The notes beneath the pieces were generated by a model that was given only the letters and a program-made list of their open reading frames with translations, was not told where the DNA came from and made no database searches. Both the position numbers and the translations under genes were made by a program. From Porticoccaceae bacterium (GTDB lineage Bacteria; Pseudomonadota; Gammaproteobacteria; Pseudomonadales; Porticoccaceae), in the NCBI GenBank assembly GCA_902562425.1, contig CACETF010000014.1, positions 1 through 57,532 of the forward strand: 57,532 nucleotides of DNA, read 5' to 3'. Shown piece after piece: positions 17,262 through 26,782 of the stretch (the stretch's first letter is position 1; each line of letters opens with the position of its first letter).

Positions 17262-18038
17262 TCAATTCACTATTTCCAATAGCAAATCCACTAATTCTTC
17301 GGGTTTGGAACGCTGTGCATTATGGTCACTTACTAAGTGCCTAATATCCCAACCCATTGCCTCTGCCCTGCGCCATGAGTGATCATCAATCATCCTCTTC
17401 TGTCTCTCTGATGAATTATTTGAGAATGCCACAAAAGTTGCTTTTATCCCCACAATTTTGGGATTGCTAAAACTAACTTTGTCTGTCAATGTCTTTAAGG
17501 ATTGAGGGACATCATGTGGGGGGAGGGAATCTAATCTTATCCAAGCTGGGTGAATCATACCTTCACTGATCCTAAATTTAAGTAATTCAGGGCGTAGGTC
17601 AGCAACAGATTTGCCATGCTCGGGCACAATTGCATCGAGGAAAATTCCATGGGATATTTTCTCGGGTATCCGGTCCATTACCCCCCCTATCACCATCCCA
17701 CCATAGCTGTGCCCCACCAAAATCACAGCATGCTTATTCTCAAAAGCAATCGTATTTTCAACGTCACTGATATGCATTTCTAGGCCGATTGAGGGGCTCG
17801 CTAGGTGAACTCTTTCTCCCAGACCTGTCAGGGTGACCCTGTACACATATTGTCCTTTTTCAGACAGCAATTGATCTACAATCTGCCAGTCCCAGCCACC
17901 GCCAGTCATACCATGCACCAGAAAAAACGAGTGCTTTATTTCACCGATATCTGAATCATCGGCTGGTTGATCCGCAAAAAGAAAAGGATTGACTGCGACC
18001 AAGGCCAAATACAGGATCGTAAAAATTATGCGATTCAT
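17262..18038 (-). CDS. Exported alpha/beta hydrolase
   Basis: 258 residues from ATG 18038, chosen because it places the signal peptide (MNRIIFTILYLALVAVNPF) at the N-terminus; ATG 18059 adds seven residues. Mature motifs, numbered from the longer start: FLVHGMTGGGWDWQ (oxyanion region), TLTGLGERVHL, the nucleophile elbow GHSYGG with Ser118, and SDHNAQ near the end with the likely catalytic His246. The TGLGERxHL pattern is typical of small esterases of the salicylate-esterase/EstC group. It probably acts on small esters in the periplasm. A monocistronic layout is likely, since flanking DNA is non-coding or decayed. Confidence 0.85.
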   Translation of the reverse strand: MNRIIFTILYLALVAVNPFLFADQPADDSDIGEIKHSFFLVHGMTGGGWDWQIVDQLLSEKGQYVYRVTLTGLGERVHLASPSIGLEMHISDVENTIAFENKHAVILVGHSYGGMVIGGVMDRIPEKISHGIFLDAIVPEHGKSVADLRPELLKFRISEGMIHPAWIRLDSLPPHDVPQSLKTLTDKVSFSNPKIVGIKATFVAFSNNSSERQKRMIDDHSWRRAEAMGWDIRHLVSDHNAQRSKPEELVDLLLEIVN

Positions 18039-18134
18039 AGTTTTCTGCTCAATTGCCATTGGCCCAGATTAAAGTTTTGGGGATCGACCTAAACTCCTGA
18101 AAACAAATTACTACCACATTAAAATCTAATTCGA

Positions 18135-18874
18135 TTATTTATTTTTGCATGAAGAGCCGCTCTTGATGCTTAATTGCCTTTTGATGTTAATTTCTTCAAC
18201 CGATTTCGCTGAAATCACGGTATACGAGCCATTGGGTAAATACCAGCCACAATCGACGTCAAAAGCTGTCAACTTCTTAAAAAGGGATTCTTATCAGCAA
18301 TACCTGTGATTCGCCCTGCTCCAGCTTTCTAGTTTTTCCGTAACCCTTCAACTCACGATATTTCAAATTATCACTGGTGGCATTTATGACATAGCTCTGA
18401 ACAACATCTCTTCCAGAAACATTGCCTACGTTCGTTACAGAGACATGCAAATTTACCGTATCTTCGACAAGAGCAATGGATAGATCCTCACGACAAAAAT
18501 CCGAGTAATGCAATCCATATTCTAAAGGGAATGAAGATAGTGTGCCAGACGGAGGAACATCTCTATAACCGATATGATTTCTTTCTGTGTATTCCAAGAT
18601 TATGGGCTTTGTCATATTAGTGCCGCCGAGGCTAGGTTCAGCCATGCCAGAGGTGACCGTACGAGGAAATCCTTGCGAAGATTTTAAATCATTATACCCT
18701 CGTGGCCAAGTTGCGGTTAAATTGCCACAGGGACTTTCTGCCCCCCAACCACGTCACAAGAGCAAAATCTGCTTGGTCAATCCATGAATCCGTTTCACTT
18801 GGGCTTACTACATTTAATAAAACGATCACCGGTTTTACGGCTGGGGGACGGGTGCTATTTGGTGGAGCCCATTT
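18135..18874 (-). pseudogene. GH3 beta-glucosidase, decayed C-terminal part
   Basis: Three successive frames on the minus strand together read the end of a family-3 glycoside hydrolase. The frame open from 18874 gives KPVIVLLNVVSPSETDSW and QADFALVTWLGG, the GH3 C-terminal sandwich domain. It then shifts at a G6 run (C6 at 18741-18746). The next frame gives NLTATWPRGYN, then FPLEYGLHYSDF and GRDVVQSYV, the fibronectin-III-like domain, ending at 18277. After another one-base shift near 18285 the last strands DCGWYLPNGSYTVI run to TAA 18135. At least two frameshifts are present and the N-terminal catalytic barrel is missing, so the gene is dead unless the sequence is faulty. Confidence 0.75.
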
Positions 18875-19324
18875 TCAACTGGTACTGTTATGACTTGAAC
18901 AGGTGCTGAATTGCGGGCTCATTAGGTTCGGTTCGCGTGTAGGTATTCCCTAAAAAAAGATAGTTCCCAGAGCTCGTAGAATGAGCATCAAGAGTATTGG
19001 CAAAGCTTAGGGGATAGAACCCAAGATGTAACCTCATCGATAACGTCGGGGTTAAAATTTGCGAAAACATCTCACGAAAAAAAAAGAAGAGTACGTATTT
19101 ACATAGTGGAAAAATTATCCAGTAACCAAGATAAATACCTATTTACCTGGCAATTACATGCTCGAAATTGGGAACAAGAACAAAACTTGAGTGCAAGAAC
19201 ATCTTCAGCACTAGAAGCAGCAATTTCAACTTAACTATGTTTCCATAGAGTTTATAGCGAAATCGGTCTAATGACTCTTGATCATAGCTTTTGAGGTTCC
19301 TATCGCCCTTAAACTTTATGAAAC
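18875..19324. other. Interval upstream of the GH3 remnant
   Basis: No supported gene. A 60-codon minus-strand frame (18888-19070) has somewhat protein-like composition (NTLDAHSTSSGNYLFLGN) and might be another piece of a lost gene next to the GH3 remnant, but I cannot align it to GH3. Confidence 0.35.
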
Positions 19325-20122
19325 CTATCTGGGTTTACTATATTCATCGCCAACAAATGCATCTACGGTTTCTTTAGCAATTTTTTGCAAAAATATTCGA
19401 TCCTCAGTTGAGATAGCTCCATAATAATCATAATGAAGCCCTTCTGGCGTTATGTTGAAGACTGAAGCGAATACGACACAAGCGGCCAGATAAGTGCCGA
19501 GCAAATCTGGGTGCGATCCATCAAATTTTTTGTGTAGAGTTAATTTCGGTCTCATTTGATATGCTCTTTCGAACGCTAAACCAACAGGAATAACTGGCAC
19601 CTGATAGTTATTACCAGATTTAATGTATGTTTCTTGTATCATATTGAGCATATTGGCATCATTTAGCTCATGAGGTTCCACATACGCAGGAGTCATATAA
19701 AGCGCAGCCTCACCACCAGAGGCCCTAATTTTTTTAATTTTCAATCCAGTTTGATAATAAAATTTTTTACGAGTCTCCTCAGACAGAGACGCTCCGCTGT
19801 GACCTTGAAGAATAACCAAGTCGAATTGATCTTTTACCCCCAATTTTTTTGTATCCAAAAGCCAATCTAGATTGTGGTTCTCAAGCCTAGCTCCACTGAT
19901 CGTAGCTGATTTGTAGGAGAACAAATGTGCTTTTTCAGGGAACATCTCATCTGTCATTCGCTTTACATGATTAGACACACCGTCGTTGTAAAACAAGTAA
20001 CTGTTACCAACAAATAAAATGCGATTAGGTATTTTTTTCTCTTCAAAGTGAGAAGAGGCGTCAGCAAAACACAAGTCATCTGAAATAAAATACACAAAGA
20101 GTATCAAAAGAATCGATTTCAT
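19325..20122 (-). CDS. Exported SGNH-like hydrolase (DUF4886-like)
   Basis: 265 residues from ATG 20122, beginning with a signal peptide (MKSILLILFVYFISDDLCFA). The mature N-terminus ILFVGNSYLFYNDGV resembles block I of SGNH proteins with Asn-Ser in place of Asp-Ser, as in the DUF4886 group (GNSxT). LVILQGHSGA occupies the place of block III, and FDGSHPDLLGTYLAACV contains the C-terminal Asp-x-x-His-like pair with the stretch after it. It probably hydrolyses an ester on carbohydrate or lipid in the periplasm (inference). It lies downstream of the MFS gene at 20237 on the same strand, about 115 bp away. Confidence 0.7.
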   Translation of the reverse strand: MKSILLILFVYFISDDLCFADASSHFEEKKIPNRILFVGNSYLFYNDGVSNHVKRMTDEMFPEKAHLFSYKSATISGARLENHNLDWLLDTKKLGVKDQFDLVILQGHSGASLSEETRKKFYYQTGLKIKKIRASGGEAALYMTPAYVEPHELNDANMLNMIQETYIKSGNNYQVPVIPVGLAFERAYQMRPKLTLHKKFDGSHPDLLGTYLAACVVFASVFNITPEGLHYDYYGAISTEDRIFLQKIAKETVDAFVGDEYSKPR

Positions 20123-20236
20123 CGCAAACTCAGCCAGCAAATGCGTCAGGGTAAAAGAAACAGAACATAAAAAGTCTCCTAATAATACTACAAAAGTAAA
20201 TCTTGGTTATTTTTTGTTAGGGCAAGCCTGCGATAG

Positions 20237-21508
20237 CTAAATTTCTGAGCTTTTCTTTGTAACATAGATTTCATCGACCAACTTTAAATTCGGAAAAGTT
20301 TTGTTCAAACCAAAAGCAGATATCGATAACATTACTGATGCAAACAAAAGTGCGATGTTTATGTTGGAATACTCTGCGATGGCTCCGATAGGGATAGCTG
20401 CTAATGGATTTATGATATTAATCACCATAACCAAGCTCATTACGCGGCCTCGGATATGCTTTGGTGTCACTATTTGTGTCATGCTCATATTGAGTGAGCC
20501 AAAAAAAGTACCAAAAAAAGCAATAAAAGCGCCGAAAAAAATCGCGATATATAAGCTTCCTGCGAGAGCAAATACAGCAACGGCTATCGACCAGCAATAA
20601 ACAAGCATAAACATTGCCCGACCTTTATTCCTGAAATTGCCGAGTTTGGCAAGAAGTAATGAGCCCAGAAGCGCGCCGACCCCCATCCCCGCCGTGAGAA
20701 TTCCCAACTCTTCTGGGCCACCACCAACGACATCTTGGTTGAATACAGGAAGGAGAAAGTTTATTGACTTCCCAAAGGAAGATGGAATAAGACCCAAGAG
20801 AAGCAAACCCAAAATAAAGTCCTCTTTCCTAACAAAGTCTATTCCTTCACGAAGATCCTCCATTGATGATGTTTCAGGTGTAGTCTCGGGTTGACCCTTG
20901 TGTTCCAATAGTGAGGCCAAAAAAGTTGCCAGAAACAAAATACCTGAAATTATGAAGAAGACAATTCCCACACTCTCATTCGAGTTCTCACCACCTGATG
21001 AAAACATTCCTATCATTACTCCTGCAATAGCGGGACCGAGAATACTAGACAGATTATATGTCGAGACTTTCAAGGCATTGGCATTCACAAGATTCTCGCT
21101 TTTAACAATTTCCGGGACAATTGAAAAACTTGCAGGCATGCTCACCGAACCAATGGCACCATTAAAAACTCCAAAAAGTATAAAATGCCAAAAGATTATT
21201 TCTCCGGTATGGGTAAGATAAGCGAGAAAAAAAGTAGCTGTAGCATTTAATAATTGGGTATAAATAATAATGTTTTTCTTGCTAATCCGATCAGTAAGTA
21301 CCCCGCCAATCAACGAGAAAATGGCAGACGGCACAATAAATGATAGCATTACCCACGTAAGTGCCATGGGTGATTGCGTAATATCATAAACTAGCCATCC
21401 CTGCGCAATGTTTCGCATCTGCATGGCGAAGGAAGCACAGACACTGGACATCCAAAGTAGACGGAAATCCTTATTGGATAAAGATTCAAATAATTTGTTA
21501 TCGCGCAA
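20237..21508 (-). CDS. MFS exporter of the EntS-like (MFS_3) group
   Basis: 423 residues with about 12 hydrophobic helices. The N-terminus (LSNKDFRLLWMSSVCASFAM) followed by QGWLVYDIT is the family hallmark, and GGVLTDRISKKNIII is the loop 2-3 motif. MSLVMVINIINPLAAIPIG matches the second-half pattern of this group, which exports siderophores and drugs. The start is TTG 21508; the ribosome site is weak. Export of a small molecule is the likely role; the substrate is unknown. Confidence 0.82.
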   Translation of the reverse strand: MRDNKLFESLSNKDFRLLWMSSVCASFAMQMRNIAQGWLVYDITQSPMALTWVMLSFIVPSAIFSLIGGVLTDRISKKNIIIYTQLLNATATFFLAYLTHTGEIIFWHFILFGVFNGAIGSVSMPASFSIVPEIVKSENLVNANALKVSTYNLSSILGPAIAGVMIGMFSSGGENSNESVGIVFFIISGILFLATFLASLLEHKGQPETTPETSSMEDLREGIDFVRKEDFILGLLLLGLIPSSFGKSINFLLPVFNQDVVGGGPEELGILTAGMGVGALLGSLLLAKLGNFRNKGRAMFMLVYCWSIAVAVFALAGSLYIAIFFGAFIAFFGTFFGSLNMSMTQIVTPKHIRGRVMSLVMVINIINPLAAIPIGAIAEYSNINIALLFASVMLSISAFGLNKTFPNLKLVDEIYVTKKSSEI

Positions 21509-21924
21509 GTTGGCAGCTCACTTGTGGTCGCTTGGTATCAAGAATATGCAAGTTCTAAATGAATTATTCACTAGAACCTCCCAAATTCTCAAAAACGAAG
21601 TATGGGGATGCTAGAGAGAGTTACACTATAATTCGATTTTAGCAAAGTTACTTGCGATTATCGGATTTTGACTAAACATATCGAGTTAATACCACCCTTT
21701 TTTTGCCGCGACACTTTTAGTTGAGAGCACAAATGAGCTTGAGTGATCTGATAAAACGTCTTCGCTTTGGTGAAATCAGGTGCTTTGCAAATCATAGCTA
21801 ATAACACCTCTTTAAAAAATGCAATTGTCTCTAAGTAGAATTAAATTTTCCAGATAGAGTCCAAAGGTAATTTTCCGTAGATTGATCCTAGTCTACTATT
21901 TATTTCTGAGCGACAACCTCAGTC
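21509..21924. other. Non-coding interval
   Basis: No supported gene. It holds the promoter region of the MFS gene. A 22-codon plus-strand frame at 21733 has no features that support it. Confidence 0.5.
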
Positions 21925-22896
21925 TTAACGTGTTATGACCTTAGATATTTGAAAATCGGCAAATCTGACAATTTCCTCCTGAGGACGGAGATTAAAACTA
22001 TCCGATAACGAACGATAGATTCCCCACTTTGGTCTCACAAAATGCTCTGCAGAGGTTCCCCTCCACATATCAATATTTTCTTTCTCAATATCGAAAACTA
22101 TTTCTTCTGACAGCAGATCACTAACAATCAATCTGAGATTTCCCTCATTTGAAAACTTTACACGCACGTATGCCCTCATCCATCGAGCGTCCAACTTCGA
22201 CCTCGACACTCTTGCGAGGTCAACATCATACTCATGTGGGCTGTGTCTTATCTCATATCCATCTCCATCACTCTCGTTGTTTCCAGTAAGAGTAAGTATT
22301 GGTTGTGAATCATTTCCCCCGACTGCTTTTAGCTGAAAAAAATGAGTAAATCGAGTAGAAAGGGATAACTCGGCGGGAATGAAAAACTTCCAGGTCAAGA
22401 TGACTATTTCATGCTCAAAACCTTTTACTGCATCCTCGGACTGAGCATATGTTTTAATCTCGTTTCGCTGTCGGTCTGTTATTTCCTCTCTGTCTCGGTC
22501 CCGATCAATATCTCGATGAAGTTTAAACACAAAATGATGTCCAACAGACTGATCAGTGTCCTCAACAATATGCCGTATAAAAGGATGATTTATGAGATAC
22601 AGATCCGGTGTCTCTAAAGACCTGGGTCCTCCAAAATTCCTTATCAATTCATATGTGTCGATACCGGAAATTCCATCTGCAACCAACTCACGTGAGGAAA
22701 CCACTTGATAATTGAGTTTATCTTTCGCCTGCAAATCCTCAGCGCCCTCAGCCATGGGAGTAATTATTAAATTTGTCTCCAAAGCAGTCACCGAGTTTTG
22801 TTGTGGTCGAGCATCATTATTTTGCTCAGAGCCTCCCCCGCAGCTCACAAGCAAAAAAAACAAAAAATTATTTAAAATACCTTTTAACTTCTGCAA
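21925..22896 (-). CDS. Lipoprotein with a polysaccharide-lyase-like jelly-roll domain
   Basis: 323 residues. The lipoprotein signal MQKLKGILNNFLFFLLVSC has Cys19, followed by a Gly/Ser/Gln-rich linker. From about residue 100 the pattern HHFVFKLHRDIDRDRDREEI, WKFFIPAEL, FFQLKAVGG and near the end WGIYRSL resembles concanavalin-like jelly-roll proteins of the heparin-lyase-I and related polysaccharide lyase families. A role in binding or cleaving an acidic polysaccharide at the cell surface is inferred. The catalytic residues cannot be assigned confidently. The start is TTG 22896 with a GGCAGAG-like site. Neighbouring GH3 and SGNH genes fit polysaccharide use. Confidence 0.6.
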   Translation of the reverse strand: MQKLKGILNNFLFFLLVSCGGGSEQNNDARPQQNSVTALETNLIITPMAEGAEDLQAKDKLNYQVVSSRELVADGISGIDTYELIRNFGGPRSLETPDLYLINHPFIRHIVEDTDQSVGHHFVFKLHRDIDRDRDREEITDRQRNEIKTYAQSEDAVKGFEHEIVILTWKFFIPAELSLSTRFTHFFQLKAVGGNDSQPILTLTGNNESDGDGYEIRHSPHEYDVDLARVSRSKLDARWMRAYVRVKFSNEGNLRLIVSDLLSEEIVFDIEKENIDMWRGTSAEHFVRPKWGIYRSLSDSFNLRPQEEIVRFADFQISKVITR

Positions 22897-23083
22897 TCTC
22901 TGCCCCGTTAGTAAGTTCTCCTGTAAAAGAAAACTCTCTATTACTTTCCCTTAAGACTAGCCATCTCCGTGAAACATCAACTTTAGCAAAAACTGTGTTT
23001 TTAATGACTGGTCGATCGCGCCATGCTCAGAAAGCCTTAGTTATTTCGATTGAAAAAAACTCCTAAACTGAACCGGTTTGCGC

Positions 23084-24205
23084 TTAAATGAGGTTTCGTG
23101 CAACTAGATTTCGCATAAGCGCAGTCGCTCCAATTGTCCACTTTGGGCATTCTGTGGAAAGCTGAACCGTATTTTTTAAATTCCCTAGCTCAGAACAAGA
23201 AATTGTAACAATATCACCCAGCTTGTGAGTGAACCCTCTACCCACTGCATCTCGATCCTGCGTGGGAGCAAAGAGAGTACCGAGAAAAAGCATTAATCCA
23301 TCTGGATATTGATGATGACGTCCTATAGTCTGTTTAACAAGATCCTTTGGATCACGGCTAATTCGGTTCATGGCGCTATACCCGATCAACTCATAACCAT
23401 CTTTGCCGACAATCCGCAACTCCAGTTCAGCATTTCGGACATCGTCAAGTTTGAACTTGTCATCAAATAAACGAATCATAGGCCCAATGGCACAACTGGC
23501 ATTGTTATCTTTTGCTTTCGATAAAAGTAATGCAGAGCGGCCTTCGATATCACGCAAATTAACATCATTACCTAGGGTTGCGCCCATAATATTGCCTCCA
23601 GATGAAACTGCAAGCACTACCTCTGGCTCTGGATTATTCCAAATCGAAGACGGATGCAAACCTACATCGTCACCATAACCGACGGCAGATAAAACTTGTG
23701 CCTTCGAAAATATTTCGGCGTCCGGGCCTATCCCGACCTCAAGGTATTGAGACCAAAGCCCTTGTTCAATAAGTATACGTTTCACTTCTCCTGCTTCATT
23801 AGACCCCGGTACAATCTCACTCAGATTTTCCCCCAAGCGATTAGTAATCTGAATCCTGACATCGTGCGCTCTTTCAAAATCACCCGCAGCCCGCTCTTCG
23901 ATCACTCGCTCTATCATTGATCCGATAAATGTTACACCACAGGCCTTTATTGCTTGAAAATCGCATGGAGCAAGCCATTTTATGCTTGGTGGAATATCGG
24001 AAATAACTGCCAGCGGAGTACCCCTACAGGTCCTTACAAATTCTGTGGCATTATTTTTTTCTAATACATCGCGGGTTGTCGCAGAATCCCTACTGGTAAT
24101 ATCCAGAAGATACCCGTCGCGTATTGTTACCACTACAGGGCCTAATCCAACTAATTCAGCGCGGCCTAACCAAACTCCCTCGGGATCAGTATTAGAAAAT
24201 GGCAT
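23084..24205 (-). CDS. Fumarylacetoacetate hydrolase (FAH) family enzyme
   Basis: 373 residues. FAH-family enzymes hydrolyse or dehydrate 2-oxo acids, including diketo-sugar acids, with a Mg2+ or Ca2+ ion. The core is GLHPSSIWNNPEPEVVL with metal ligands Glu193 and Glu195, GATLGNDVNLRDIEG with Asp214, and KAKDNNASCAIGP with the conserved Lys. Longer than the short YcgM type, it resembles the branch found in L-fucose, L-rhamnose and D-arabinose catabolism. Its ATG overlaps the stop of the upstream remnant ORF as TGATG, typical of coupled genes. With the divergent UxaA-type dehydratase it suggests a sugar-acid pathway. Confidence 0.83.
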   Translation of the reverse strand: MPFSNTDPEGVWLGRAELVGLGPVVVTIRDGYLLDITSRDSATTRDVLEKNNATEFVRTCRGTPLAVISDIPPSIKWLAPCDFQAIKACGVTFIGSMIERVIEERAAGDFERAHDVRIQITNRLGENLSEIVPGSNEAGEVKRILIEQGLWSQYLEVGIGPDAEIFSKAQVLSAVGYGDDVGLHPSSIWNNPEPEVVLAVSSGGNIMGATLGNDVNLRDIEGRSALLLSKAKDNNASCAIGPMIRLFDDKFKLDDVRNAELELRIVGKDGYELIGYSAMNRISRDPKDLVKQTIGRHHQYPDGLMLFLGTLFAPTQDRDAVGRGFTHKLGDIVTISCSELGNLKNTVQLSTECPKWTIGATALMRNLVARNLI

Positions 24206-24396
24206 CAGATTATCTCTTGATTAAAAGCTCGAATAAAATCGTTTCCGAAAATTAGACGTCTTTGAACAATAGCGTGAATTTTTTTACTACCCTTTGTGCA
24301 GACGTCGCCCAATAATGAACCGCCGAACCCTATCCTATCAAGGTTGACGGGCCGACTAATAAACTGATTCAACAGACTAAAATCGTATGCACGCAT
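24205..24396 (-). pseudogene. Aldo/keto-reductase-like N-terminal remnant fused to the old gene end
   Basis: 63 codons starting MRAYDFSLLNQFISRP and containing NLDRIGFGGSLLGDV, which resembles the first strand of aldo/keto reductases of the sugar dehydrogenase type (RIGFGGAPLGN-like). These proteins are normally about 300 residues. The frame ends at a TGA that overlaps the FAH start codon (TGATG), as if the original gene end was kept. An internal deletion of a complete reductase gene is my inference. It could also be a small real gene of unknown function. Confidence 0.4.
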
Positions 24397-24720
24397 ATCA
24401 GTAACGTTACATTTATAGGCCGAAAAAGGGTAACATAAATTTTAAAGTAGTGCCGTAGCGGATCGACTTAAAAATGGGCAAATCGCCGAGCTACGCTACA
24501 CTAACCTTTCGGGTACGATTTTTTTTCACTGACTGTCTAACACTTAAATCTTACCCAATGGAAACTTCAGTCTCCCTATCATTTACTTGTTGGACAAAAT
24601 TAGTCAAGCTATACGAAAAAAGAGAGAGAACGCAATAACATGTTAATAAATTTTGTGGGTACCAAAATTACTAAGTAGTTGTTAAGTGCTGTTGAAATGC
24701 GTTAAGCGGAAATCTAAAAA
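24397..24720. promoter_or_regulatory. Divergent control region of the sugar-acid module, with an inverted repeat
   Basis: An interrupted inverted repeat lies between the divergent units: TAGTG (24448-24452) plus GTAGCG (24455-24460) pairs with CGCTACACTA (24494-24503). It could be an operator for a sugar-responsive regulator or an RNA stem upstream of the dehydratase gene. A T8 run follows at 24520-24527. No clear -10/-35 was assigned. Confidence 0.35.
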
Positions 24721-26253
24721 ATGAAAAGAACAGAGGGCACTATAATAAGACTGCATCCTAGCGACAACGTAGTGATTGCGCTTCGTGATATCTTGGATGG
24801 AGAACCGATTTCAAGCCATGGAACAACATTTCATGCAATGTCAGCAGTGGCCAAAGGCCATAAAATCGCATCAGTTTCTATCTCAAAGGGTCAAGATATA
24901 CTGCGTTATGGTCAAGTAATCGGCCAGGCCAGCTCTGTCATCCTCCCGGGCGAGCATATACACACACATAATCTTGGGATGGGACACAAAGAAAAAAAAT
25001 ATGTCTTTGCAACAAGTAATGCACCGCTTTCAAAAATCGAGCATGACCGCACGTTCTCAGGCTATGTAAGATCAGATGGCAGAGTAGGTACTCGGAATTA
25101 TATCGGTCTTCTCACTTCTGTGAACTGCTCTGGATCGGTCGTGCGCTTTATTGCCGACGCTGCAGAAAAAAGTGGCCTGCTTGAGGATTTTCAGAATATC
25201 GATGGGATTGTCCCTTTAGTTCATGGAACAGGATGCGGCATGTCCAGGAGTGATGAGGGATATTCTAACCTGTTTAGGACACTATCTGGCTACGCCCGCC
25301 ATCCGAATTTCGGTGGGATTTTGGTGGTAGGTCTTGGCTGTGAGGTAATGCAAGTTAGTGATCTTTTTGGAGATCGCGCAACAGACTTAGATGGCAAATT
25401 ACGATGTATGACCATTCAAGGAAGTGGCGGAACTCGCAAAACCATCGAGCAAGGCCTCAAGGAACTCAGAGGTATTGCTCACGCCGCGAATGAAGCGAGA
25501 AGAGAGCCAGTGTCGATTTCTAAACTTACCATTGGAATGCAGTGCGGCGGGTCTGATGGATTTTCTGGAATCACTGCAAATCCGGCTCTGGGTTATTCTT
25601 CAGATCTGCTAGTGCGCCATGGAGGGACAACAATTTTATCTGAAACTACGGAAATTTATGGTGCCGAACACCTCCTGACGAGGAGGGCAGAAACAGTTGA
25701 AGTTGGAGAAAAGTTGATCGAAAGAATCCGGTGGTGGGAGGATTACGCAGCGCGCAATGGTGGAGAGATCAATAATAACCCCAGCCGTGGCAACATACGA
25801 GGTGGGTTAACGAATATTCTTGAAAAATCTCTGGGGGCAGTCGCCAAAAGCGGAACTGCCCCACTGAGGGATGTATACAAATTCGGAGAAATAGTAACAA
25901 AAAATGGTTTCGTTTTTATGGATAGTCCTGGTTTTGATCCATGCTCCGTCACCGGGCAAGTAGCATCAGGGGCAAATCTGATTATTTTCACAACAGGTCG
26001 CGGATCAGTTTCGGGCTACAAACCTACTCCGTGTATCAAGCTTGCAACTAATTCTGAGATGTATGAACGCATGTCGGATGACATGGACCTTAACTGCGGA
26101 GATATAGTATCAGAAGGTAAAAATATCCAGGAAAAAGGAGAAGAAATTTTCGAACTGATGATCAAAATCGCATCCGGAAAGCGCAGTAAGAGCGAGCAGC
26201 TTGGCTTTGGCGAGGTAGAGTTCGTTCCGTGGCAGATAGGAGCAGTGATGTGA
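24721..26253 (+). CDS. UxaA-family altronate/sugar-acid dehydratase
   Basis: 510 residues with both parts of the full-length family. An N-terminal SAF domain (about 1-95) contains GQVIGQASSVILPGEHIHTH. The long catalytic part has GYVRSDGRVGTRNYIGLL, HGTGCGMSR and QCGGSDGFSGIT. The family removes water from altronate (UxaA), galactarate or related acids to give 2-keto-3-deoxy acids using an iron centre; cysteines in VNCSG, GTGCG and QCGGSD are candidate ligands. ATG 24721 has a weak GGAA site. Its product would be a plausible precursor for the divergent FAH-family enzyme. Exact substrate unknown. Confidence 0.88.
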   Translation: MKRTEGTIIRLHPSDNVVIALRDILDGEPISSHGTTFHAMSAVAKGHKIASVSISKGQDILRYGQVIGQASSVILPGEHIHTHNLGMGHKEKKYVFATSNAPLSKIEHDRTFSGYVRSDGRVGTRNYIGLLTSVNCSGSVVRFIADAAEKSGLLEDFQNIDGIVPLVHGTGCGMSRSDEGYSNLFRTLSGYARHPNFGGILVVGLGCEVMQVSDLFGDRATDLDGKLRCMTIQGSGGTRKTIEQGLKELRGIAHAANEARREPVSISKLTIGMQCGGSDGFSGITANPALGYSSDLLVRHGGTTILSETTEIYGAEHLLTRRAETVEVGEKLIERIRWWEDYAARNGGEINNNPSRGNIRGGLTNILEKSLGAVAKSGTAPLRDVYKFGEIVTKNGFVFMDSPGFDPCSVTGQVASGANLIIFTTGRGSVSGYKPTPCIKLATNSEMYERMSDDMDLNCGDIVSEGKNIQEKGEEIFELMIKIASGKRSKSEQLGFGEVEFVPWQIGAVM

Positions 26254-26782
26254 TTAAAACTTGTCAATTTAAATAGCTTTGGAAATTTGCTTAGGGTAAT
26301 TATCTTCCTAACCAGCATAAAGCGGTGCAGCACATATGGGAGTTGACCGCCACAGGTTGCTGATACCGGTTTTATTCCATGTCAACACCGATAACTAAAA
26401 CAGTCCTGAAGTAGACGCAGTCCTGAATAATCAGTAAATAAATGTATAGGTAACCTTAACGTTAAAGTATTCAAGACCGGGAATAAAAGTTTTTGTCTCT
26501 AAGATAGGACTTGTAGATGCCCGCTATATTTGATTAGAAATGGCTACGCCGCTTCGACAGTAGCTTACCAAAACGCCGATACTCAATGCCATCGATTGCG
26601 ATACTGCTAAACGGCAAGGACTCAGTGAGAGACGCGGATTTCAGATTTAAACTAAAAATGCCGGCAGCGATACACTACCATCGTTTGTCTCCTGGATACG
26701 GCATTAGGCGATGTCGGAAGATTTTGTTTCAGTTAAAATGATGAAGCATTAGTTAGTAGACTGCTTTTAAGAAGAATAACGA
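26254..26782. other. Non-coding interval after the dehydratase
   Basis: No supported gene. CAGTCCTGAA appears twice within 30 bases near 26400-26430. The right half probably contained the 5' part of the dehalogenase gene that follows, but it is too degraded to recognise. Confidence 0.4.

Noticed and set aside
18888..19070. 60-codon minus-strand frame next to the GH3 remnant
   Set aside because: Could not be matched to GH3 or any other family; mentioned only in the interval entry.
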